A stretch of DNA of 64,000 nt, taken from assembly GCF_000485595.1 (NCBI RefSeq), contig NW_014577736.1:99857-163856 (forward strand). Direction: 5' to 3'. Positions 1 to 11,000 of this stretch are shown piece by piece (within the stretch, counting starts at the first letter, position 1; every line of letters begins with the position of its first letter). The notes under the pieces are model-generated. The model saw only the letters and a program-made list of their open reading frames with translations, was not told the origin of the DNA and did no database searches. The position numbers and the translations under genes are program-made. The DNA comes from Priapulus caudatus (taxonomy: Eukaryota > Priapulida > Priapulimorpha > Priapulimorphida > Priapulidae).

Positions 1-101
1 ACCCTAACCCTAACCCTAACCCTAACCCTAACCCTAACCCTAACCCTAACCCTAACCCTAACCCTAACCCTAACCCTAACTCTAACTCTAACCCTAACCC
101 T
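1..101. repeat. Terminal telomere array (CCCTAA)n
   Basis: Uninterrupted CCCTAA repeats begin at base 1, with a short degenerate stretch (tctaactcta) near 81-90. The C-rich strand reads 5' to 3' away from the end, which is the orientation expected at a left chromosome end (TTAGGG running outward on the other strand). This marks the window as chromosome-terminal. The real array is probably longer and cut by assembly. Confidence 0.96.
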
Positions 102-148
102 TTGCAATATTCGGTCTATCAGACCTTCGTTCTATGGGGCTGCCCCCA

Positions 149-227
149 ATGGGAAAATGGCGAAGTGGGGAAATGGGAAACTGGCGAAATGGCAAATGGC
201 GAAATGGGGAAACTGGCGAAATGGGAA
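149..227. repeat. Subtelomeric short repeat (aatggcgaaatgggg type)
   Basis: Imperfect repeats of motifs such as AAATGGCGAAATGGGG and AAACTGGCGAAATGGGAA follow the telomere within 50 bases. They are typical of telomere-adjacent low-order repeats. No coding signal is seen. Confidence 0.6.
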
Positions 228-545
228 GACACCGTATGGGACTAGTAGTGGTAGGGACAAAAGATCAGAACATTTTGTCTTTTTTTTTCTCATAACTAAC
301 ATTCAGTTATTATAGCTCAGATGACCATTTCTATTGGTTACCTGTGCTTTGTTCCAAATTAGTTTCATTATGAATGCAGGAAGAAATCTTTGGGGTTGCC
401 GGTTGTTACCTAGTTACCTACTATAGTGTACCTACTTGCGTGGGAGCATTTTTCTTGTAACTTTGTTCAAGATGTTGGAGATGCACTGAGTGGCTCTTCC
501 ATAGTTCACACTTTAGCTGTATATTCAATTTCCACTCCACTCTTG

Positions 546-630
546 GTCTCTCTCTCTCTCTCTCTCGCTCTCTTTCTCTCCCTCCCTCCCTCCCTCCCTC
601 CCTCCCTTCCTCTCTCTCTCGCTCTCTCTC
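546..630. repeat. CT/CCCT microsatellite
   Basis: (CT)n passes into (CCCT)n and back to (CT)n. Open reading frames across it on both strands are artefacts of the repeat. Confidence 0.9.
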
Positions 631-1832
631 CATTTTGTTTTAGTGGATAGAAGATGGTTTAGGCAGTCAAAGGGCAAAAGACTAGAAAATTGAAAGGAGG
701 CAATTTTACTTAGCCGTATCTAGAGACACCGTTACAAGTGTTACTGCTACAATATTGCGGTGTACGGAAGCTTTTACCCCCTGCGCCCTCGTGTGTGCGC
801 GTTCACGTGCGTTACTTCAACAATAGCGTATAACTAACTCCAGCTGACTTTACATACAGCGTTTATGTTCAGGATATATGGTCACTGGCCAAACACCTTG
901 CTTACCATGGACGTCAAAGGTCAATGTTTAGATGCTGTGCCTAAGGGTTAGGAGCAGCGTTGTCTACCATGACAAACACAGCACTGATATAAACGGCTGT
1001 AGTCTTTGCTTAGATGTGGGTTCACAGTGAAAGAGATCATCGTGTGTGATATAACACGGGTCAAGTGCCGAGTAACAGCCACTGTGAGCCACTGTGAGCC
1101 ACGCGAGGCGGAAATCTTTCAGAGCATGGTACGATGGACCGTCACCCAGTGAGATACGTTTCGTTTCAGTATTGACTTGGCAATGAAATCGAGCCCATCA
1201 AATTGATATAATCGAGATAATCGAATTGGGTCAAATTTGTTTTGTTTACGCATCAATGCCTTATAACTTTCTTGCAAGTAGTGAGTGAAGTAGCGGGTCA
1301 CTGGGACCTGCAGCTAGTGAAACTGTTTCAATGTTTGATTTATCAGTAGATATCATCCTAGTTTACAAATATAATTTTAAAGCATTCGGATTTCCTCACA
1401 ATTTTTTTCCTGTGCCAGTGGTTAGTGTGCAGGCATAGCATGCGAGCAAAAGCACTTTTTTTAGCCTGCTATAGTGACTGTGTGACATAGAAGGTGTTAT
1501 ATAGGTCAGCTCTGTTGAGTGTTTTTGATGTTTAACATGTATATTTCCAGAACTTGGCGAAATTAACCTTGCTTTGTTTGGTAGGCATACGGACCACTAT
1601 ATTTTGTACTTTGCTACTAGTCAGTGAGCAATTCTGCTACTGGTTCAAAATTATAACAGTTCTGTTCATATCATAAGCAGCAAACATCGCTGCATCCATG
1701 CTATTTATCAACGTGTATTTATTTTAAATAAACTTATAACAACTTGCAAGAAACAGAAACAATTTAAATTATCACTTTTCGTTTGTGTTAGTCAAAAACT
1801 GACAGTTCTATGTTGAGTTGACGCTGATACTA

Positions 1833-1834
1833 CT

Positions 1835-1883
<49 letters not shown>

Positions 1884-1898
1884 CTCGCTCTCTCTCTA
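1833..1898. repeat. CT microsatellite
   Basis: Near-pure (CT)n with a few GCTCTC interruptions. Confidence 0.9.
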
Positions 1899-2115
1899 GT
1901 CGGGTAGTCCATTGGACTAGTTGTTAGTGAAATCTACTCATCCATGAGTAAATCTGGTAGTTTCGGACTAATAGACTGCCCTTCCAACCCTCTATTTAGA
2001 TGGTTTTGACATAACCTGGTCTTTGCTATGGCACCATAAAGCAAGGGAAATTGTATACCAATGAATTTCAATATTCAATCATGTTTCCCTTGAGTAATAG
2101 TTATGGTAGTGGGAA

Positions 2116-2920
2116 CATTAGCAACAATAGCAGCAGCAACAGCAGTAGCCATAGCAGCAGTAACAGCAGCAGCAGCAATAACAGTAGTAGCAGCAGTAAC
2201 AGTAGCATCAGCAGTAACTGTTACGTAGCTGTAGCAGTAACAGTAGCAGCAGCAGCAGTAGCAGTAGTAGCAGCAGCAGCAGTAGCAGTAGTAGCAGCAG
2301 CAGTAGTAGCAGCAGCAATAACAGCAGCAGCGACAGCAGCAGCAGCAGCAGCAGCAGCAATAACAGTAGCAGCAGCAATAACTGTTACGTAGCTGTAGCT
2401 GTAGCAGTAACAGTAGCAGCAGCAATAACTGTAGCTGTAGCAGTAACAGTAGCCGCAGCAATAACTGTAGCTGTAGCAGTAACAGTAGCAGCAGCAACAG
2501 CAGTAGCCGGAGCAGCAGCAATAACTGTAGCTGTAGCAGTAACAGTAGCAGCAGCAACAGCAGTAGCCGGAGCAGCAGCAATAACTGTAGCTGTAGCAGT
2601 AGCAATAGCAGCAGCAATAACAGTAGCAGCAGCAGCAGCAATAACAGTAGCAGCAGCAGCAGCAGCAGCAATAACAGTAGTAGCAGCAGTAGCAGTAGCA
2701 GCAATAACAGTAGCAGCAGCAGCAGAAATAACAGTAGCAGCAGCAGCAGTAGCAGTAGCAGTAGCAGTAGCAGCAGCAATAACAGTAGCAGCAGCAGCAG
2801 CAATAACAGTAGCAGCAGCAGTAGCAGTAGCAGCAGCAATAACAGTAGTAGCCGTATTAATAGCAGCAGCAGCAGCAGTGACAGTAGCAGCAGCAATAAC
2901 AGTAGCAGCAGCAGCAGCAA
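2116..2920. repeat. Composite AGC/AGT trinucleotide array with 60-bp higher-order units
   Basis: About 800 bases of mixed AGC, AGT and AAT/AAC triplets (for example AGCAGCAATAACAGTAGC). Bases 2461-2520 and 2521-2580 are identical 60-mers, and the next unit starts the same way, so recent segmental expansion sits on an older triplet repeat. Long poly-Leu, poly-Ala and poly-Ser frames on both strands come from the triplet period and are not treated as genes. Confidence 0.9.
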
Positions 2921-3311
2921 AGTTTATTGATTCATTAGCAAACTGTAAAATCTGTGTAATCCATTTACTACCCAAGTTACTTCTGCAGTTAATGAATCTA
3001 TAAATAGTGGCTTTTTGTTCTAGGTTTGCTTTCACACTTGCACAGGCCTGCTGTACAGTTATAATTGGTGTGGTAATTCAGTTGTTTCACTCCATCAAGT
3101 TTGGGTGCATTTTTGAGTATGCAAAAAAAAACTATGAGCCAAGAATTCTCAATCCTCAAATTTGTTGCACATTTTTATCTTTTTAAAAACATCTCGTGTA
3201 TTTTAATAACGAAACTGTACTCAAAGTGTGTCACAGGGGTTTCCTTTGGAATTTCAGAAGGCATGTTGGGCAATTAAGTGGCCCATATACACAGGTAAAC
3301 TCATTACTTTG

Positions 3312-3312
3312 G

Positions 3313-3345
<33 letters not shown>

Positions 3346-3348
3346 TAT
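3312..3348. repeat. TA microsatellite
   Basis: (TA)n with one TACATA interruption. Confidence 0.9.
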
Positions 3349-3991
3349 CAAGCTGTGAAAACACAGTGCATGACTGAGTTAGGATTGTCAAAAGTAAGCG
3401 CAGCTGGGAATTATGGCATGTTGATTAGGCATTACGAAATGTCAGACGATTTGTGGAAAGTCAAAAAAAAAATTCCAGATCTGAAGGTATACCAGACGGA
3501 GTCAACATGGGAAGAACCCTTTGTCTGTTACATTTGATCGTGAGGTTCAGATGCTGTAATAATTTCTCATGTTCTCTCAACCGTTTGACACTTACCGCCA
3601 TTTCTTACGTGACAACAAGTGTTTGTAGTAAAGTTAATACATCTTAGAACATGAGTATCTACAATAATATTTGGCTACAACTTTAAATTAACACTGTCTA
3701 GGAGTTGTCTTGTAAAAGTGCTAGACACTGCATCTCATATATAATTTTGAGATCCTTGTTGTTTTGGTCCATGGTACCATAATTTCGTGGTAAACAGTAT
3801 TATATGAAGTTCTGGTAAAAGCTGGTGCAGTGAGAAACAAATGAGGCCAGTGGCAAGTAGGAGGAAGCGACGGATAGAAAAAATTTCCAGCCCAAATTTT
3901 TCAAATGACCTTGTCCAAATTGAAAATCATCACTGGTTTGGACAGATCTGGCACAGTGATTTTCATTTCGTTACATTTTCATTTATTCCAG

Positions 3992-5028
3992 TGAAATGAA
4001 AGACGAATCGGCCTTGGACTGTATAGAGGGCACTGTTCCTGAACTACTCAAGGTGGTGTTAGGCAAGTCTCCAAACATCCTTAAGCAGAACCATCAAGCT
4101 CCCGGCCAGGAGATGGGTACGTATCCAGCTGTCGCATGCACAGAGGTTCTATCTGCTCTGAAAGTTGACAGAAATTGCAACGATGAGTTTTGCGATAGTT
4201 GTGAAGCTTTCTCCATCATTTGATGATTCTTTGGCAGGTATGACGAGTCGATATCCAGGCTATCATCAGCCGAACACACCGGCGGTACCAGCAGCTCAAC
4301 AAGGCCCTGGCTACATGCCCTCGTCACCATACACAATGCCTAATAACAGTCCTCGCGCTGCCCAGACAGTTCCTGCCAAGCAATTTCCTGCTCCTTATCC
4401 TCAGCAGCAGCAACAGCTGCTGCAGCAGCAGCAACAACAGCAGCAACAACAACAGCAGCAGCAGCAGCAGCAATTCCCTGCTGGCAGCAATTCAAAGTAC
4501 CAGCAGCAGCAGCAGTTTCAAAACTTTTCATCGCAAGGTGTGTGTATACAGGGATCCTTGGTATTGTAGTTGACATCACTTAGAATCTTAGATAATGGAG
4601 TAAATAACTTCCATAATGGAATAAATGCAATATATCAAAACCATTTCTGTGCAATATATGAATCATTGCTTCTGTAGCTGGCAGTGAATATGAGTGTATG
4701 AATATGCGAATATGAATATGAGTACGAGAATATGAATATGTAATATGACTGCAGTACTTTACGTGTGTGACCTGATGGATGCTTTCAGCAACTCCGCCAA
4801 GTTCAGTAAACGGTCAGGTGGTGACGCCACCGATGCATCATTCTCCTCTGCAAAGTGGGCTGTCTCCGCTGCCTGCTGCACCGCATGCATTCCCCGGGTC
4901 GCAGCAGCAGCCCTACCCACACTCCACGACACCCAGCAGCGTGCCGTACGCTGCCGGCTCAGCATCCCAGATCAACACGCAGGTTTCCATGGGCTACAAC
5001 GACAGCGGCCGACATCAGTTAGATGCAG
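3992..5028 (+). CDS. NIPBL: NIPBL exons 1-3 (N-terminal, polyQ)
   Basis: Exons 3992-4116, 4238-4537 and 4789-5028; every recognised junction is phase 1 with consensus GT/AG. The first holds VPELLKVVLGKSPNILKQ, aligning with human DIPVLLQAVLARSPNVF. The second has Pro/Gln-rich text (YPGYHQP, GPGYMPSSPY, like human AGYMPYSHP) and a CAG/CAA polyglutamine run at about 4402-4472 plus a second short run at 4501-4515. The third is Ser/Pro/Gln-rich (PPMHHSPLQSGLSPLPA). Its donor at 5029 is the first unit of a 10-copy array of the same donor. The preceding exon with the initiator ATG was not identified. Confidence 0.85.
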
Positions 5029-8000
5029 GTAGGAAAACTCAGCCAGTCAGTTAGATGCAGGTAGGAAAACTCAGCCAGTCAGTTAGATGCAGGTAGCAAA
5101 ACTCGGCCAGTCAGTTAGATGCAGGTAGGAAAACTCAGCCAGTCAGTTAGATGCAGGTAGGAAAACTCGGCCAGTCAGTTAGATGCAGGTAGCAAAACTC
5201 AGCCAGTCGGTTAGATGCAGGTAACAAAACTCAGCCAGTCAGTTAGATGCAGGTAGCAAAACTCAGCCAGTCAGTTAGATGCAGGTAGCAAACCTTAGCC
5301 AGTCAGTTAGATGCAGGTAGGCAAACCCAATCAGTTATTTTGTTGCTATTCCAGATGTATTCATGGCGTTTAGATCTAGTATATATCTCTGCTAGCATGA
5401 ATCTGTAGTTAAATGTTTGCTTTTCATACTTACAAGTGTCGTCCGTGGTCATAACAGATCTGCGCCTGCTGCTTAAAATTAATTCTATAAGTTAAACGCA
5501 ATGTTAACAGCAGACATCGACCTCATCCACTCCAGCTCGCACGAGCTCTGTCTCTCTACTCACCATGACCTATCTACCTCGCTACCTACCATGGCCACTC
5601 TATCTTCCTACTTCCCATGACCTATCTACCTCTCTACCTCTCATGACCTATCTACCCCTCTCTCTCCCTGATCTCACCACCTCTCTATCTCGCATGACCT
5701 ATATACATCTCTATATCTTACGACTTGTCGGTTCCTCTACTTCTATGATATATCTTGCTCTCCACCCCGCAGTACCTCTCTACAATACCTCCCAATACTG
5801 ACTCGGTGATCGAAGCTCCTGAATTCATCGCAGCTCCGTTTTCGACTTCAGGGCGGTCTCCCGCGTTAGCTCCCGTCGCACCGAGTCCCACGACGCCAGC
5901 CGTGTCCCGCAACGGCGGTCTCACGCACACGAACAGTTCGCCTGTGCAGGCGCACCAGCAGCCGCAGCAGCAGCAGCAGCAGCAGAGCCTGCAGCACGCG
6001 CGTCTTAACGACGGCGAGAATGCGTCGTCGGTCTGTAACCGCGTCGACGGCAGCAGCGGCGTCAACTGCGCGTCGACAGCGATTCCGCTCGACCCGCTCG
6101 TACGAGATTTCCCGTGCACCGCCGCCGATCAGCATCAGCAGCAGCGACACAACCAGTCGCACAAGGACGACGTGAAGCACGGCGGCAGCCACGCTGCGGC
6201 CATCCGCAAGCAGTCGCGCAAGAAGAAGTCCGAACTGGAGGTGCTCGCGGAGTGGTACATCAAGGACACGACGCGGTCGAAGCGACGAACGCCGCTCGTG
6301 CCGAGCATGGAGGAGCTCGGCGACGTCGGCGACGCCGACATCCTCTCTGCGGACTTCACGTTCGACAAGGCGCCACCAAAGAAACGATTGTCAGGTTCCG
6401 ACTCTATGGTTGTGATAGATGCCCAAGCCGAGGAGGTAGGCTGTTGGGGTGGTGTTAGTTATGTAGCGAGGGGCAGTGTTTGTCAGAAGTTTGTCTGTGC
6501 TGTGTCCAGGGCACACCAATACTGTAGTGGTAGTCCACACCAGTGAGGGTAACCTTGAGAGCATTTCTTTTCTGATAACAATACTTACTATTCCTGTAAT
6601 TATGGTTACATGTGTTTAGTATTTTTTATGCATTGATTGTCATAGATCTACAACATCCCTATCATTATTTTGATGATTACAATAATTAGTCGTCAAATTC
6701 AATTAGTTAATTGGAAAATTAAAAGACTGGTGTGCTATCTAAGTCGTTGTGTCAAGCTATCAAGTTGAGGTATGAGTCACAAAGATATCTCATGGCATAT
6801 TCTGAAAGAATTTTTTATATTTGTCTGTGTATCAACTTTTCAGAAGAAGCGATCTGAACCTGTTGTGATACTGCAGCCTCTCACAGAAGAGGTAAGATTC
6901 GTTGTAGGTTGAATATATTCATAATCCAATACTCATCCATAGTTAGTTTGCCGAGTTGGAAATATAGCATGTATAGAAGTTCAAAAGCGATTGAAGTCTG
7001 CAGTAGCTGTGGAGCAATTGAGTTAGGAACCTTGTGTTCCCGCCACGAAACTAATGACAAGGATGACTTTGCAACGTTACAGGACAGAATTATTGCCGAA
7101 AAGAATGCGTCGTTACTGACGGGCAAGCATGTCCATAAGCGCAGAGACTTGTATAGTATGCAAAGGGAGCACAGCTCACGAATGAAGCTGGCTTACCAGG
7201 ATGACGATGACGACGACGAGTGGGGACCCATTGGTGTCAAGAAGAAGAAAGGTGACTGCTCCCTCCAATCTCAGATGGACCTCGGCAATTTTTTTGTCAA
7301 TTTTATTACGAGTGACATAGCTTGTGTACCAAAATCTAATTGATTCTTAATGGGGAGGGGGTAACATATCACCACTGGTGTAAAGCAATTAAATGTCTAA
7401 ACTGCATAGCAATATCTTACTGACTTTTAGTTTGGGATTTTGCTCTTGAAATTCACAAAGTTTTAATGTGATAAAGGCGTAGTGAAATAATCTATTCATT
7501 TAATCACTGTGGTCGAAAGCTATTAATTGTTAATTTTATTGGATTTAATTTATTACTACAATTAATTTTAGTTTAAGAAACGGGAAAGAATAGTGCTCAT
7601 ACATTCCTCTTGTAATTTCTGTGGTTATGCTTAAACAGAAATTTCTTATATTGCTGCTTTGTGGAACTACGTCTTACATATTCGTTTAAATCCTCTCCAC
7701 TGCAGACAAGAACAAGAGGAAGTATGTAGATGATGACTCACCGATGGCACCGTGGGAGAATCCAAACTTTTTCATGTCCCTCAGTGAGAGGGTGAAGAAG
7801 AGAAAGAGGCAGCTTTCAATGTCTAACCACGTTGACGAAGATCAAAGCAGTGGGCAGGATAGTCGGTCGGAAACGCCATCCGATCGTAAGTGAAACATAT
7901 CAGCCTTGAGAAGCTGCTGTAATCCAACTCTGCTGCCTGTAGGCCACAGACTACTGCTCACTGGAAAGGAGAAAAAATTGATATGCATGTTAATATTTAG

Positions 8001-11000
8001 ATGGCAAAACATAACTTTTTTGATGGTAGCTGGTATACTCGTCATTACTAAGGTATGTGTATCACACATCCAGACAAAAGCTATGCAGGTAAAGACCTCA
8101 CACAGATGTCCCTCTAGTTTAGTATTAAATGCAAGAACCGTTCTTTAAATAATTTCAGTAGCGTGGAAGAAAAAGAAGAAGAAGAAAGATAGAAGGAGAC
8201 GAGAAGAGAGCAACCTGACAGTGGAAGGTAAGTAGTCTTGATATTTCTCAGTCTAGACTGTTTTTTGCTGAATATCTTCTGACAACAAACGACTACAATC
8301 AATTGTTTTGTAATCACTACGTACTGTGTAGTGCCATCACTTCATATATTATAGTGTCAGCAGTTCTGCTAGCATCATGCAGAAAACACTTTAAATTACA
8401 TAATGAAATCTATTTTGTTGTTACAGAGCTCATGGAAACTGGCACCTTCCGGAAATTCAGTGGGGCTGTAGAGACTGTGCTGGAGAGTGTGGAGGAACTG
8501 GACCTCAATGCAGAGCAAGGTGTGTACCGGGCTTGTTGCCACCCTTCACCTCTCCGTAACCCCTGCCCATTTCTTACCCCTTGTTAATAAACCAACAACC
8601 ACTAGTACCACATTTGTTCGCCCTACTTGCGTTGGCAGTGATTTTTTGGAGCTTGTTTTCTGTTGAAGTCGTCTGTAATGTGACTGCAGCACAGAACTCA
8701 TAGTGGAACATTTATAATTATTAAATCTTTATTGCATGTAAATTGTAATACGTATCACCATCTACACGTGGTAGTAACTAGTAGGAAGGGCTAACACTTG
8801 GTAGCCGTTGTAATGCAGAGCGTTGTTGCTTGTCCACCACAGACGACGACGATAGGGAGGAGTGCCCGCCCGAGGCACTGATCTCACGGCAGACGCTACA
8901 CGATCTCGTACACGAAGCTGCCAAACTCAAAACGATGGGCGTCCTAGACCAGGTATGTAGACACACACACACACATGCATGCACACACTTACACTTACTG
9001 CAACCTGTTCTGCTGATTAGCGTGGTCAATACTGCCTTTTGGGATGGAGTGGAAATATGAAGAGAGTTTTTCTCAGACACTGCATGCCAATGGCCACAAT
9101 GGCGAGGGACAGTTGGGTTGTCGAGTAAAAGACTTCGTGTGTGACGAAGAAATATAGAGAGATTTTTCTCAGACACTGCGTGCCGAACAGTTCCACCACT
9201 GCGGGAGACGATGATTATCGAGTAAAAAGATCGGGTGTCTGTCAGACGAACTATCATGTTTGCGCACAGTAATATATGCGTGTGTTTGATTGGCATTCAG
9301 ATTCCTGCCGACAAGCTGGTGAAGCTGCTGGGTGTGCTGGAGAGGAACATCCGTGATGCATCGCGCCTCCTGCTGAACCTGGGAGACGTATGTACCGTGC
9401 TCTGTCTCTCCGCGCAGAAACCACGCCCCCCCCCCCTTACGCGCCGTGGTGATGTCGATCATCAAGCAATATGATGACCATCTGATCTCGTGCATGGACT
9501 TTATTGTACAGGGCAATCAGCTGTATTTTATGGTAGAAAAGATCGTGAGTTATTAATACGTCCACAGACTATATGATTGTACAATGTTTTTCTTGGAAGT
9601 GTCTAATTAACAGGGATGAGAATCTTCCGCGGAAATCCGCGGATTTCACAGTTCTAGTGTCGATTTTGTGAAACGTCTAAATCCGTTGAGAGAAAATTTT
9701 AGGGGGGGTTAGAATGTACAAATTTTCATTTTACAGTCCTACAGTACCTTCATTTAATAACATTGTAATATAGTTCGCTTTACAATATAGACACGGCTTA
9801 GTTCACTGTTTGAGATTGTCAGACGTTGGCCAGTGTGCGCGTTTATTTGACGCTGCAAGTGTGTGTGTATGTGTGCCGCGCGTGCTACGCAGGCCGTATA
9901 TAGTACGCGATCGATCGATCGTGTACATCAAAAGCCGCCGCGTCACGCGTGGCCTTGAGGCTCGTTTTATGAAGTAGCCGGCCCAGGCTCTGCGACTGTT
10001 TCACGTGGTAGGAAACGTAGGTACGAACTGTTTCACTTCTCTCCAACGAAGTTCTGTTTATAATACATATATACATAACCATAAAAGGTGGTGTCGCGAG
10101 CTGCATGCCTTTTTCGGTGACCTTTGAAAACGATAAAAAAATTAATGTCGCGCGATCGCGCCCTAGCTCCTAGGGTGTTAGGAATATTATATCGTGCGCG
10201 CAAGGGAGGATTTTTGGGCAACCTTTGGCGTAGCAAATAAAGCGTTTCCTTTCCTGATGATCACTGTGGGGCTCACAGACTTGCCTTGGCAGCAGGACAA
10301 GCCGCTAAAGTTGTTCAATATGGTAAAATATCTACTGTAGTGACCAGAAACAAATTTGAATCTGCCTGGAGAATGAACATCTTATATTATATAAAGGTTA
10401 GCCTTTGGGACAGTGTGGAAGTGTACATTAAAATAATTTTGTTTGCAGAATGTAAGTAAATTTTTGTATTGATTATTAATTCTGGTGTTGTGATAATGAC
10501 AGTGCAAGATATACTCCCTGCAGTGTACTGTAATATATTCTGTAACAATTCTGTTCTGTATGTGTCTCCTAATACAATTTTATGCCTTGTAAGTTGTGAA
10601 AATTCAAAAACTTCCTGAACCCCCTGACCAGGCTTCGCCCTGGACCTGACCGCCCCCTCCCCCACTGGACCCCGGCTATTTTCAGCTGAAAACACAAATT
10701 GTCATTCCCATCCCTGAATTAAGAAGCCTAATGAGAAGAATCGGCGAGTTGGAGATAAGCTGCAGTGTTGATGCATCATACCACGACGTCATAACAAATT
10801 TGCCATCATTTTTCTATATCGCTGCTAGTTATTGCAGTGAATTAGTTTTTGCAGTATATGTTTTATGGGTAGCTTCTCATACTATATATACTGTTACTGG
10901 TCTCTTATCACACGAAGGTGGTTTTAAATTCTGCACGGATCTTGATGGTCCACTGATTGTTTCTTCAGCATGATGATGAACAGGAGGCGATGATGTGGCA

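Larger units (their letters stand above)
228..3991. other. Region between telomere and first recognised NIPBL exon
   Basis: I see no exon here that I can support. It holds CT-rich runs (546-630 and 1833-1898), a large AGC/AGT array (2116-2920) and a TA run (3312-3348). The promoter and the first coding exon(s) of NIPBL should lie here, because the first recognised exon at 3992 starts mid-codon. I searched the + strand for the conserved N-terminal MAU2-binding motif and did not find it. It may be too diverged, missing, or on unassembled sequence. Confidence 0.5.

Noticed and set aside
2051-3035. Long poly-Ser, poly-Leu and poly-Ala frames on both strands
   Set aside because: All derive from the AGC/AGT triplet array; no splice context or non-repetitive sequence.
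3196-3537. 113-codon + strand frame upstream of NIPBL
   Set aside because: It includes a TA repeat, has no similarity to the NIPBL N-terminus, and the only mini-exon in it cannot be joined in phase to 3992.
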